Source of the DNA: Candidatus Rifleibacteriota bacterium
GTDB lineage: Bacteria > Muiribacteriota > Ozemobacteria > Ozemobacterales > Ozemobacteraceae
DNA length: 64,000 nucleotides
Assembly (NCBI GenBank): GCA_015233565.1
Contig: JADFXM010000031.1
Span: 1 to 64,000 of the forward strand
Reading direction: 5' to 3'
Under the pieces are notes generated by a model. The model searched no databases, was not told where the DNA came from, and saw only the letters and a list, made by a program, of their open reading frames with translations. A program made the position numbers and the translations under genes. Shown piece after piece: positions 28,501 through 36,747 of the stretch; within the stretch, counting starts at the first letter, position 1; each line of letters opens with the position of its first letter.

Positions 28501-28814
28501 TCGTCCTGCATATCTATACAAGGTTTTGAAACGTTCAGTTCATCCAGGGTTTGTACTGTTTTCAATTCGATATATCTTGCTCCACAAAGCCAAGCTGCAA
28601 TGATGTTTTGGGCCATCTGCGTATGAGGACCGGCAGCGACTCCCAAAGGAGTTTCCAATTTAATTCCGTATCTGTCCACTTTAAATGGATGATTGTTAAG
28701 CGGTTTGAAAAACATTTCCGCGGGGATACCAAATATTTCATTTCTTCTTGCAAATTCACTTTTTATCCATGAAAATAATTCAGCAATCGAAATTATTGAG
28801 AAATCTTTGGACAT
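25524..28814 (-). CDS. ygfK: YgfK-type multidomain Fe-S flavoprotein (putative selenate reductase subunit family)
   Basis: A 1096-residue cytoplasmic protein. ATG 28814 (MSKDFSIISIAELFSW) follows AAGGAGAAGGA; the longer frame to 28886 is unsupported. N-terminal ~430 residues resemble a dihydroorotate-dehydrogenase-like barrel (GIKLETPLGVAAGPHTQMAQ). Then come a Cys-rich GltD-type segment (CIKAPCEGTCPV, CDHTCQGKC, about 460-530), FAD site VIGAGPSGLSCAYF (about 555), NADPH site VVGGGNSAMDAARC (about 680), and two C-terminal 4Fe-4S clusters (CLFCDEVCNICTTVCP about 910; CNECGNCETFCP about 973). E. coli YgfK is similar in length and implicated in selenate or purine-related reduction. No molybdo-hydroxylase or SsnA partner is adjacent, so the electron acceptor is unknown. 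Confidence 0.9.
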   Translation of the reverse strand: MSKDFSIISIAELFSWIKSEFARRNEIFGIPAEMFFKPLNNHPFKVDRYGIKLETPLGVAAGPHTQMAQNIIAAWLCGARYIELKTVQTLDELNVSKPCIDMQDEGYNCEWSQELRLNDSFTEYLNAWIIIHALKDMLGHETQNGLGCIFNMSVGYNMEGILKENVQRFFAKMANCKDEKDERVESLAKIYPRIKQLSIPNRISDNITLSTMHGCPPYEIEKIGKYLIEEKKLHTTIKLNPTLLGATRLRQILNDQLGFSTFVPDEAFGHDLKYPDALNLIRNLRESAQKTGVHFSLKLTNTLESVNHKNVFLPNEKMMYMSGRALHAISIQVARNIQNDFVGELDTSFCAGVDCFNVNDVLSTGMKPLTVCSDILKPGGYMRFNQYLSEIQKEFTACKASNIDSFILSRAGKGFGTAKEASLHNLNVYADEVLKKDFYQRDFKKGENIKTLRKLEAFDCIKAPCEGTCPVNQEIPQYLYLTAEGKYSDALEVIRRTNPLPNICGMVCDHTCQGKCTRQNYDVPIHIREVKRFLAETEKQTVISKPAALNGKKIAVIGAGPSGLSCAYFLALESFSVTVFETRSMAGGMVSDVIPSFRIPIEAIKRDIELIKQLGVEIKYNQKIGKSEFGEIRKKYDFVFIGVGAQKAKKMGIPGEEHSKCSDFLTFLSKVRGGEKPNLGKRVIVVGGGNSAMDAARCAKRLVEKDGEVQVLYRRTKKEMPADHEEIEALEKEGIKILELSAPAKLSSEGNRAILTCYHMKLSGKDSSGRGKPEKVPGSEFELEADFFISAIGQESIVDFMAPDELNADPITQETRLKGVFIGGDLLRGPSTVIKAISDGKAASKNIMKASENISNKNVQKKKFTFKEYIEKRAKRILPVKIRENFDPMVKHFNLVTSTLTENEAKKESERCLFCDEVCNICTTVCPNRANVYYEIEPGDYETYKATESQNGTKIEKSGTFRISQQYQIINIGDFCNECGNCETFCPTSGSPYKEKPKFYLTEKSFSHEKDGYRIANGVLFQKVNGQLCSISQKNGALEFSNGSVNALLDKNTFQLSKITFKNNEKKSNEIKEFDSLLAVKMAFLLKYLSGAQFVE

Positions 28815-28875
28815 TCCTTCTTCTCCTTGATTTTTTTTCTTGTTGTGAAAAGAAAATTGTGAACGAGAGACTCGG

Positions 28876-29901
28876 TTATTTAACAATTTCCCCTTTGGTT
28901 TGAATGGTTTCAGGTTGGTTATTCTCTTTTGAGGGCTCTAATTTCGTTTCTTTTGGAGTTGTTTTCTTTGCCGAAACCGTTTTTTTGGATTCCTTCTTTT
29001 TTGAAAGCAAGTCGCTCGGGGCAATTTTTGATTCCGAATCAATTGAAGTGCCTGAAGGCGAAACACCGATTTTCTCTGTTTTTGCCCCAGTCTCTGATGA
29101 AGCAGATTTTGGTAAAAAAGATTCCGATGCGTTCGAACTTCCTGAAGCGTTCATGATTTCTGAGGTATTTATTGTTCCCGAGGCGTTCAGGGTTTCTGAG
29201 GCATTTATAGTTCCGGAAGCGTTCATGCTATCTGAAGCGTTCATTGCCCCGGAAGCGTTGGTGCCTTCCAAGGGTTGCTCATCCACTACATCGAGGGCGC
29301 GAATTTTTTCAGTTCTGAAATACTTTAAATTCTTGTTTTCTCCGGAGGGTATCCAGGTGCCGGTAATTTGGACCGGACCATCGAGGAGCTCGGGCTGCTT
29401 GAGCGCTGTTAAAAGGGCAATATTTGAGGAGAGGGGAAATCGATTTCCGTCTTTTGTTTCAACAGCCCATCTTCGAAAACTAACACCCCGACGAGTTAAC
29501 GGATTTTCTTCGGGGATGATCATACCCTCGAGGGTTACGCTCTTGCTTGCGTTTTTTTCATCAGCTTTATTCTCTGCCAACTCAGAGCCAAAAATTAATT
29601 TGGTTTCGAGGGATTTCCAATAGTTTTTCGACTCACTGGAAATGGGGGTGGCACTTGCAACTGATGTACTGGCCAGTTCATCTATTCTAACCGCTTCAGA
29701 GGCCAATTTTAAAACCTCCTGGGTAATTGCTTTTTTTATTTTTGGAGATGAAATTCCCTTTAAATGCGACGCAATTTGATCATCCAGCACAGGAGGAATG
29801 AAAATTTCATTTTGCGTCTTTTCTGGGGAAAGTGGTGTTTCTTCAGCAAAAACAAAAAATGGGTAAAAACAAAAAAGCAGAATTAATAGTAAACGTTTCA
29901 T
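28876..29901 (-). CDS. Secreted repeat-containing protein downstream of secretin N-domain gene
   Basis: A 341-residue protein of no recognised family with signal peptide MKRLLLILLFCFYPFFVFA. Residues about 120-200 contain a compact ordered stretch (TLEGMIIPEENPLTRRGVSF, GPVQITGTWIPSG) that looks like a small beta domain. Eight hexapeptides of the form [x]NAS[GDE][x] follow (about 29136-29270), then a Lys/Ser/Thr-rich tail. The preceding gene, 56 bases upstream, encodes secretin N0/N1-like domains, so the pair may act in a secretion or pilus apparatus, possibly PilP-like. That is inferred from context only. The ribosome site is weak. Confidence 0.6.
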   Translation of the reverse strand: MKRLLLILLFCFYPFFVFAEETPLSPEKTQNEIFIPPVLDDQIASHLKGISSPKIKKAITQEVLKLASEAVRIDELASTSVASATPISSESKNYWKSLETKLIFGSELAENKADEKNASKSVTLEGMIIPEENPLTRRGVSFRRWAVETKDGNRFPLSSNIALLTALKQPELLDGPVQITGTWIPSGENKNLKYFRTEKIRALDVVDEQPLEGTNASGAMNASDSMNASGTINASETLNASGTINTSEIMNASGSSNASESFLPKSASSETGAKTEKIGVSPSGTSIDSESKIAPSDLLSKKKESKKTVSAKKTTPKETKLEPSKENNQPETIQTKGEIVK

Positions 29902-29957
29902 CTAAATTTGCATTATCTTTCAAGTTTTTCTAATGATAAAACGAAGAGGGATTCTTT

Positions 29958-30401
29958 TCAATGTTGAATTATAATCAAGCGATTATTTTGTTTGTCGGGA
30001 ATAATAGACGTGTTTTTGTCGGATTTTAATTTCTCTAATGTCTTGGAAACATTTTCTGAATCAGAATTTTGGAGGGAAATAAAATTGATTTTCAATTCTC
30101 CTGAATCTGAATTTTCCGGCAAAATTGCTTTGATATTTCCATGCTCTTCTAAATATAAACCGTTGGTTTTGGCAATTAATTGAATCAATTCCAGTGGGTC
30201 GATTTGTTTAAATCGGCAAGTAATTGTTCCTTTTATTTTGGGAGATATTATGAGATTGATTTTGGCTTTTTCCGCCAACATTATTAAAGTTTCTTTCAAA
30301 TCAGCATCTCTGAGTTCCAATGAAATTAAGGTGGAATTATCCGAGGAAAACGCTGGATTTAACAAAAACCAAAGCATTATTAAAAAAAAGAGCTTTCGCA
30401 T
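29958..30401 (-). CDS. Stand-alone secretin N-domain (STN/N1) protein
   Basis: A 147-residue secreted protein. ATG 30401 follows GGAG at good spacing and gives signal peptide MRKLFFLIMLWFLLNPAFS; the upstream Met at 30425 lacks a site. Residues about 25-85 fit an STN/N0 domain (ISLELRDADLKETLIMLAEKAK...). Residues about 100-145 fit a secretin N1 domain (LKINFISLQNSDSENVSKTL and NNRLIII). It then stops: the gate-forming secretin barrel is absent. It is either a truncated secretin or a free-standing periplasmic ring or adaptor protein. No in-frame barrel remnant follows, because the next gene starts 56 bases on with its own signal peptide. Confidence 0.65.
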   Translation of the reverse strand: MRKLFFLIMLWFLLNPAFSSDNSTLISLELRDADLKETLIMLAEKAKINLIISPKIKGTITCRFKQIDPLELIQLIAKTNGLYLEEHGNIKAILPENSDSGELKINFISLQNSDSENVSKTLEKLKSDKNTSIIPDKQNNRLIIIQH

Positions 30402-30708
30402 CTCATTTCTCCAAGAAATTGGCATGAAAGACTGAAGATCAAAAAAATTCCATTATGCAAAAGGAGGGACGAGAGGAGCTTTACAAAGATGTACGAAACT
30501 CAAAAAAAGAATTTTCAGAGGAAGATTTTTCAGAATTTTTTTCAGTTTTTCTGTTAAAACAAAAAGTACATTCTCAATAGTTTTATAAAGAATGCCATTA
30601 CTTTGTATCCATACTAGGTTTGCTGAATTAATCTAAAACTTAACATAATAATGGAAGTCCATCAAGTAACATTTTTTATAACTTTTCTTAAAAAAAAATA
30701 TGATTTGC

Positions 30709-30737
30709 TTGACAGCGGATAATTCTTGGAGTAGATT
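30709..30737 (+). promoter_or_regulatory. Near-consensus sigma70-type promoter
   Basis: TTGACA (30709-30714), a 17-base spacer and TAGATT (30732-30737) lie 57 bases before the ATG at 30795. This is the clearest promoter in the window and suggests high expression. The rest of the gap 30402-30794 is AT-rich with nothing else recognised. Confidence 0.75.
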
Positions 30738-30794
30738 ACGTGGCTTGAATGGCATAGATAATTTGCCATAAAAAATGTACGACGGAGGTCGAAA

Positions 30795-31457
30795 ATGAAA
30801 AGGTTTATTCCAGTATTGTTGGCGGCCGCTTTGTTGCTCCCAGCCACCAGTGAAGCAAAAGGCAAGAAAGCAAGTAAAAAAGCTGGTAAGGCAACCACCA
30901 GCCAGGTTCTGGGCAAGGAAGTAATTTACGTTAGCCCTGATTTGAAATCAGCCAGCCTCGTAAAAGACGATGTTAATTCTTTGAAGCATTCAATTGTTTA
31001 TTATTGCCCCTTAGAGAACACTTACCAAGCTACTCCTGGTGTTGACGCCAATGGTCATTCTTTGGTTCCAGCATTCAAGCATGGTGATGTATGGTATCCT
31101 TTGAGTTATGATGCAAACGGCAAAATCGTTGTCAGCGGCAACCCTCCCGCCGCCCCATCTCCAACTGATGTTCCAACTATGGCTCCAGCTCCTACTCCTT
31201 CCGATGCCGTAATGGGCGCTACCCAAAAACCCGCCAAAAAGCACAAAGGCAAAAAGGGTGGAAAAAAAGGTGGAAAGAAGGGTAAAGGCGTTAAGAAAGT
31301 TACCGAAGCTTCCGATACCGCTGCTCCAGAAGCCGCTAAAGAAGAAGTTAAAGAAGCTGCCAAAGAACCAGTAAAAGAAGAAGTTAAAGAAGCTGCCAAA
31401 GAACCAGTAAAAGAAGCAGCCAAAGAAGCAGCCAAAGAACCAGCCAAAAAGAAATAG
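30795..31457 (+). CDS. Secreted Lys/Ala-rich protein
   Basis: A 220-residue protein without a recognised family. Signal peptide: MKRFIPVLLAAALLLPATSEA. A small globular-looking region (about 40-110) contains SIVYYCPLENTYQ and AFKHGDVWYPLSYDANGKIV. A Pro/Thr linker, a Gly/Lys block (KGKKGGKKGGKKGKG) and a C-terminal run of KEAAKEPVKEE-type repeats follow. The tail is highly charged and probably extended or helical; binding to anionic wall or DNA is speculation. GGAGG precedes the ATG, with a near-consensus promoter before it and a good terminator after it, so it is a highly expressed single gene. Confidence 0.72.
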   Translation: MKRFIPVLLAAALLLPATSEAKGKKASKKAGKATTSQVLGKEVIYVSPDLKSASLVKDDVNSLKHSIVYYCPLENTYQATPGVDANGHSLVPAFKHGDVWYPLSYDANGKIVVSGNPPAAPSPTDVPTMAPAPTPSDAVMGATQKPAKKHKGKKGGKKGGKKGKGVKKVTEASDTAAPEAAKEEVKEAAKEPVKEEVKEAAKEPVKEAAKEAAKEPAKKK

Positions 31458-31485
31458 TTGAATAAACTATAATATTTGGTTTAGC

Positions 31486-31514
31486 AAGCGGCCCCTTAGT
31501 GGGCCGTTTTTTTA
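31486..31514 (+). terminator. Rho-independent terminator
   Basis: CGGCCC (31489-31494) and GGGCCG (31501-31506) form a GC stem followed by seven T residues, just after the Lys/Ala-rich gene. Confidence 0.88.
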
Positions 31515-31581
31515 TTGACAATCTGTTAAACGAATTCTAGAATATTTTCAATTAGATACTCATTTCTCAAGGAGAAGGAAA

Positions 31582-32823
31582 ATGGCTACCATTAGACCTT
31601 TTAAAGGAATCAGGGCGCCAAAAGAGACCGCCCCTAATTTAGCTGCGTTACCATACGATGTAATAAATTCCGAAGAAGCCAGAAAGTTGACCAAAGGGAA
31701 TCCACAATCTTTTTTACATGTTACTAAGCCGGAAGTGGATCTCGATCCAGGGATTGACCTTTATGACTCGCGAGTGTATGCAAAAGCCAAGGAAAACTTT
31801 CAGCAATTCAAAAAAAATGGTTGGCTCATTCAGGATTCAGATCCCCATTTATATGTTTATAAACAAGTCATGGATGGTCGCGAGCAAATTGGCCTTATGT
31901 GTTGTTGTACAGCTGAAGAGTATTGGAAGGATACCATCAAAAAACATGAATTGACCCGTGCTGACAAGGAAGAAGACAGACTTAAACATGTTGATGTTAT
32001 TAATGCCAATGCCGGGCCGGTTTTTTTGACTTATAGAGCAAAACCTGCAATAAATAAGCTTGTTGAAGAAGTGGTTCGTGAAACTCCGGAATATGATTTT
32101 GTGGCTCCTGATAACATCCGACACGTTCTTTGGGTAATAAAAGATAAAGGAAAAACGGAAAAAATCATTTCTGAGTTTTCCGCTGTCCCGGTTTTATATG
32201 TGGCGGATGGCCATCATCGCTCTGCGGCAGCTTCAAGAATTGCCAAAGTTCGCAAGGAGAAAAATCCCGATCATACTGGAAAAGAAGAATACAACTTCTT
32301 CCTGGCGGTTTTATTTCCCCATAATCATTTATACATCATGGATTACAATCGTACAGTGAAAGATTTAAATGGAAACAGCCCGGAGGAGTTCTTAAAAAAG
32401 CTGGAAAAGTCCTTTACCATTGAGAAGACCAATCAGAAAAAACCTGTCCAAGTCAGAACTTTTGGAATGTATCTCAAGGGGCAATGGTACAAACTTACAG
32501 CTAAATCAGATTCCTTTGATCCAGCAGACCCTGTTGAATCATTGGATGTTTCAATACTGCAGAACAATCTGCTTTCCCCCATCCTGGGAATCCAGGATCC
32601 CAGAAAAGACAAAAGAATTGATTTTATTGGTGGAATCCGGGGAATGCAGGAATTGGAAAAAGTAGTTGATAGTGGAAAATTTGCAGTTTCTTTTTCCATG
32701 TTTCCAACCTCGATTGAGCAATTAATGGCAATTGCTGACAACGGGAAGATCATGCCACCAAAATCTACATGGTTCGAACCCAAATTGCGCTCAGGTGTTG
32801 TTATCCATTCGCTCGAAGATTAA
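31582..32823 (+). CDS. DUF1015 family protein
   Basis: A 413-residue protein that begins MATIRPFKGIRAPKETAPNLAALPYDVINSEEA, the characteristic opening of the DUF1015 family. It also contains the family core YVADGHHRSAAASRIAKVR (about 205-225), a His-rich motif suggestive of a nucleotide or metal site. The family is widespread in anaerobes and its biochemical role is unestablished; some members neighbour serine or phosphoserine metabolism genes. AAGGAGAAGG gives a strong ribosome site. It is monocistronic by spacing: terminator upstream and a 270-base gap downstream. Confidence 0.9.
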   Translation: MATIRPFKGIRAPKETAPNLAALPYDVINSEEARKLTKGNPQSFLHVTKPEVDLDPGIDLYDSRVYAKAKENFQQFKKNGWLIQDSDPHLYVYKQVMDGREQIGLMCCCTAEEYWKDTIKKHELTRADKEEDRLKHVDVINANAGPVFLTYRAKPAINKLVEEVVRETPEYDFVAPDNIRHVLWVIKDKGKTEKIISEFSAVPVLYVADGHHRSAAASRIAKVRKEKNPDHTGKEEYNFFLAVLFPHNHLYIMDYNRTVKDLNGNSPEEFLKKLEKSFTIEKTNQKKPVQVRTFGMYLKGQWYKLTAKSDSFDPADPVESLDVSILQNNLLSPILGIQDPRKDKRIDFIGGIRGMQELEKVVDSGKFAVSFSMFPTSIEQLMAIADNGKIMPPKSTWFEPKLRSGVVIHSLED

Positions 32824-33093
32824 AATTCTTAGAAGATTGGGATGGGAAACCTATTATAGATGGTGTGCCTTTGGAAAATTGTTTAAAAGACTGTAGTGAA
32901 GCAACACGGAAGAATTTGAGGCCGTTGATAGTCGTGCCATAGCTATTTTTCAAAAATGCATTAAAATCCAATAGAGGGTTTAAACAATATTAGAAGGGGT
33001 AATATGTAAACACGGGGGGGAGTGCCCTACCAAAAAATACCTCGCAATGTGTTCACCCAAAATATTGAGATGATTCGAAATCAGGAGAAATTC

Positions 33094-34302
33094 ATGAAAG
33101 TACTGTTTCTTACAAATGAATATCCGCCCCAGATATATGGTGGTGCAGGAGTACATGTCGAATATCTTTCCAAGGAATTGAGCCGACTTATGGATGTTGA
33201 AGTTCGCTCGTTTGGAGGAGATGCCGGTGGTAACGAACATCTGATTGCAAGAGGCTTTAAATCAGATGAAAAAAGATTTTTGGGGGCTCCGAAAAACCTT
33301 CGGGGAATCTTTACGACCATGGAAAGATGCCTTGATTTTGTCGGCGTCGGATTGGATGCCCATGTAGTTCATTGCCACACTTGGTACACCCATATGGCAG
33401 GAATTTGGGCCAAATTGAACTACGGGATTCCAATGGTCCTTACCACTCATTCCCTTGAACCTCTACGGCCATGGAAAAAAGAACAATTGGGAAACGGATA
33501 TGATTTCTCCTGTTGGGTAGAAAAAACTGCAATTGAAATGGCAGATGCCATAGTTGCTGTTAGCAATGGGACAAAAAATGATGTTTTGAAGCATTTCAAT
33601 GTGTCTGAAAATAGAGTCAAGATAATCTACAACGGAATTGATGTTGATGAATTTAAAAAAACTTCAAACAGGGATTTGATTAGCCGCTTCGGTATTGATT
33701 TTACAAAGCCTTACCTCCTTTTCGTTGGAAGAATTACTCGGCAAAAGGGAATAATACATCTCGTCAGGGCGATTTCAAAAATTAACAAGGATTTTCAGAT
33801 TGTTTTATGTGCAGGAGCTCCTGATACCCCGGAAATCGGAAATGAAATGAAGGAAAATGTTGAACGGGTTTCCGCCTCCCGCAAAGGAATAATCTGGATT
33901 CCTGAAATGGTCAATAAAGCTACTTTGATTCAGTTATATTCCAATGCCTCGATTTTTTGTTGCCCTTCTATTTACGAGCCTTTCGGAATAATTAACCTCG
34001 AAGCCATGGCTTGTGAAGTCCCGGTAGTTGCGAGTTGTGTTGGTGGTATTCCCGAGGTTGTTGAAAATGAAAAGACCGGGTTGCTTGTTAATCTTGACCA
34101 GCTAAATGTAGCTCCCTTTGAACCTGTTGATCCTCAAAAGTTTTCTTCGGATCTTGCCGACTCGATTAACAAAGTTACCGCTGATCCCAAATTAGCCTGC
34201 GAAATGGGAAAAAAGGGGCGGGAAAGGGTCGAAAAAATCTTCAGTTGGAAATCGATTGCTTCTCAAACCAAGATTCTGTATGAGAATCTTTTGAGGAAAT
34301 AG
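33094..34302 (+). CDS. glgM: GT4 glycosyltransferase, GlgM/GlgA type (maltose-1-phosphate or glycogen synthase)
   Basis: A 402-residue retaining GT-B glycosyltransferase of family GT4. ATG 33094 follows AGGAG; the frame upstream to 33022 has no site. The N-terminus MKVLFLTNEYPPQIYGGAGVHVEYL is typical of actinobacterial-type GlgA/GlgM. The donor site includes FVGRITRQKG, EPFGIINLEAMA and VGGIPEVV. GlgM enzymes join ADP-glucose and glucose-1-phosphate to maltose-1-phosphate, the substrate of GlgE. The adjacent glgE supports GlgM over classical glycogen synthase, but the symbol is by context. No glgB or glgC is in the window. Confidence 0.82.
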   Translation: MKVLFLTNEYPPQIYGGAGVHVEYLSKELSRLMDVEVRSFGGDAGGNEHLIARGFKSDEKRFLGAPKNLRGIFTTMERCLDFVGVGLDAHVVHCHTWYTHMAGIWAKLNYGIPMVLTTHSLEPLRPWKKEQLGNGYDFSCWVEKTAIEMADAIVAVSNGTKNDVLKHFNVSENRVKIIYNGIDVDEFKKTSNRDLISRFGIDFTKPYLLFVGRITRQKGIIHLVRAISKINKDFQIVLCAGAPDTPEIGNEMKENVERVSASRKGIIWIPEMVNKATLIQLYSNASIFCCPSIYEPFGIINLEAMACEVPVVASCVGGIPEVVENEKTGLLVNLDQLNVAPFEPVDPQKFSSDLADSINKVTADPKLACEMGKKGRERVEKIFSWKSIASQTKILYENLLRK

Positions 34303-34492
34303 CATAACACTTCCCAAATCTTATCTAGGAGACAAAAAATCGTTGAACCCTCAGTTTTGGAAAGAAAGCGCAGCTGGTACCTGAGCTGAGTGGACGGTTT
34401 TTGAGCGGAGTCGAAACACCGAGAAATCGATAAATAAATCCATTTTGGGGTTTGACTCATTATTTGAAAATCAGTGTACTAAGGGGGAAAAG

Positions 34493-36478
34493 GTGGGAAA
34501 TCCTGAAATTGTTAAAAGAATTGCGATTGAAAATATTCGTCCCAACGTTGATGCCGGGCGTTATCCCGTTAAATGTGAGGTCGGGGATTCTTTTTTTGTA
34601 CAAGCTGACGTGTTTCGCGATGGTCATGAGAAAATTGTTGTCCGCTTGTTGAATCGGGTTCGAGGCGAAAATAGTTGGAAAAGAAACTCTATGGTCTGCC
34701 TCAATTCCGGTCTTGATCTTTGGGAGGGTTCGTTTATCGCTGAGGAATTAGGGTTTTCCGAATATTCAATTGAAGCTTTTTGCGATTTGTTCGCCTCCTG
34801 GGCTGCAGATACCAGAAAAAAACTGGATGCCGGACAAAATGTACTCAGCGATCTTGAAGACGGACTTGCACTTGGGAAACGATATCTGAGTTGGGTTCAG
34901 AAAGATTCCAAACCTCGATTGAAAGAATTATTGAGAACCGCTGAAACCTTAAAAGGACAAGCAGAAAAAGCTGCTATCCTTCTCGGCAGAGAACTCCTGG
35001 AAATCACTTATGAAAACCCTGATCCTGAGACTCAGGTTTTATACGATAAACCCCTGCTTTTGTGGGTTGATAGATTGGCTGCGCGATATTCGGCCTGGTA
35101 TGAATTATTTCCAAGGTCGCAGGGAAAAGATCCTAAAAAAAGTGGGACCTTCAAAGATGTTGAAGCAAGGCTTCCACAGATTGAAAAGATGGGTTTCGAT
35201 GTGCTGTACTTCCCTCCCATTCATCCAATTGGAATTACAAAACGAAAAGGACCCAACAATAGCCTCAAATGCTCTTCAAGTGATCCAGGTTGCCCTTATT
35301 CCATCGGGTCGTCCGAAGGTGGCCATGATGCTATCGAACCAGGACTGGGAAATTTCAAGGATTTTGACCGGCTTGTAAACAAGGCTCGACAGCATGGTTT
35401 AGAGATCGCTCTTGATTTCGCATTGAATTGTTCCCCGGATCATCCTTATTTAAAAGAGCATCCAGAGTGGTTTTGTTACCGATCAGATGGCACAATCAAA
35501 TTTGCTGAAAATCCTCCGAAAAAGTATGAGGATATTTATCCACTGAATTTTGAAACTTCTGATAAAGAGGGCCTTTGGAATGAATTAAAAAGAGTACTTC
35601 TTTTTTGGGCTAAGAAAGGAGTAAGAATTTTCAGAGTTGATAATCCTCATACCAAGCCCTTTTGTTTTTGGGAATGGATTATTCGCGAAATCCAAAATGA
35701 ATTTCCGGATGTGCTTTTCCTTGCTGAAGCCTTTACAAGACCTCGTGTAATGCAACATCTGGCAAAAATAGGTTTTTCCCAATCCTATTCGTATTTCACC
35801 TGGCGAAATTTTAAGCAGGAATTGACTGAATATTTTTCAGAACTGACTAAACCTCCGATCTCACATTATTTCAGGGCAAATTTATTTGCCAATACTCCTG
35901 ACATCCTTCCAACTTTTCTCCAAAGAGGTGGTCGACCCGCTTTCAAGATAAGGGCCACTCTTTCAGCGACTTTGTCTTCTGTTTACGGAATTTATAGTGG
36001 CTTCGAGCTTTGTGAAAATGCTGCTCTTCTAGGAAAAGAGGAGTATTTTAACTCCGAAAAATATGAAATCAAGCCTCGTGACTGGAACGAACCCGGGAAC
36101 ATTATTGAGTACATTTCCCTTTTGAATCGCATTAGAAAGGAAAACCCAGCATTTCAGGAGTACGACAATCTCAAATTTTACCAATCAGAAAATGAACATA
36201 TCCTGTTTTATGGGAAAAGTCTTGGAGACAACCATCTCCTGGTTGCAGTGTCATTAGATCCCTTCCAGAAACAACATTCGTTTGTACATGTTCCAATTGA
36301 GTTGCTGAGTCTGAAGCCTGACGATACCTACCAGGTTCACGATTTGATTACAGATCGTCGATATTTATGGAAGGGTGCAAAAAATTACGTTGAGCTTGAT
36401 CCTTACGGGGAAATCGCGAATATCTTTATTCTGCGTCGATGGAGTCATCGCGAGCAGGATTTCGACTATTACAAATGA
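34493..36478 (+). CDS. glgE: Alpha-1,4-glucan:maltose-1-phosphate maltosyltransferase GlgE
   Basis: A 661-residue GH13 enzyme that extends alpha-1,4-glucans with maltosyl units from maltose-1-phosphate. GTG 34493 follows GGGGG and begins just before IENIRPNVDAGRYPVKCEVG, the usual N-terminal domain start. The family signature FPPIHPIGITKRKGPNN is present. Nucleophile Asp383 lies in FRVDNPHTKPF and acid/base Glu412 in FLAEAFTRPRVM; their 29-residue spacing equals that of the characterised Streptomyces enzyme. It follows the GT4 gene by 190 bases and is closed by a strong hairpin. Confidence 0.94.
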   Translation: MGNPEIVKRIAIENIRPNVDAGRYPVKCEVGDSFFVQADVFRDGHEKIVVRLLNRVRGENSWKRNSMVCLNSGLDLWEGSFIAEELGFSEYSIEAFCDLFASWAADTRKKLDAGQNVLSDLEDGLALGKRYLSWVQKDSKPRLKELLRTAETLKGQAEKAAILLGRELLEITYENPDPETQVLYDKPLLLWVDRLAARYSAWYELFPRSQGKDPKKSGTFKDVEARLPQIEKMGFDVLYFPPIHPIGITKRKGPNNSLKCSSSDPGCPYSIGSSEGGHDAIEPGLGNFKDFDRLVNKARQHGLEIALDFALNCSPDHPYLKEHPEWFCYRSDGTIKFAENPPKKYEDIYPLNFETSDKEGLWNELKRVLLFWAKKGVRIFRVDNPHTKPFCFWEWIIREIQNEFPDVLFLAEAFTRPRVMQHLAKIGFSQSYSYFTWRNFKQELTEYFSELTKPPISHYFRANLFANTPDILPTFLQRGGRPAFKIRATLSATLSSVYGIYSGFELCENAALLGKEEYFNSEKYEIKPRDWNEPGNIIEYISLLNRIRKENPAFQEYDNLKFYQSENEHILFYGKSLGDNHLLVAVSLDPFQKQHSFVHVPIELLSLKPDDTYQVHDLITDRRYLWKGAKNYVELDPYGEIANIFILRRWSHREQDFDYYK

Positions 36479-36485
36479 TCATCCT

Positions 36486-36510
36486 AAGCGGACCGTTGAG
36501 CGGTCCGCTT
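36486..36510. terminator. Hairpin between convergent glgE and radical SAM gene
   Basis: AAGCGGACCG (36486-36495) and CGGTCCGCTT (36501-36510) form a perfect 10-bp stem with a 5-base loop. It lies eight bases after the glgE stop. No T run follows. Confidence 0.65.
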
Positions 36511-36747
36511 ATCGAGATGGCGACGGACGACCAGAAAATTCTGACTTTTGCGATGGAACGAAGTGGAAGCCATCAAGTATTGAGAAGCCTATTATATCAG
36601 GGATTTAATGAAAAGTTCTCGTTGGCTTGCCTCGCGATAGCTATTCGTTACCTCTCGTCGGAAAAGTCGTTCGCGAGAAAAATAAACATTGCGAATATCG
36701 ACTGACGTTGGCTTAAATAGCAACATCTGCATCTGCAAAGGTCTGAC

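Noticed and set aside
28904..29623. 239-codon frame opposite the secreted hexapeptide-repeat protein
   Set aside because: It is antisense to a gene with a clear signal peptide and lacks a ribosome site.
36375..36705. Short open frames overlapping the glgE end and hairpin
   Set aside because: They are overlapping frames through a terminator-like hairpin with no supporting start.
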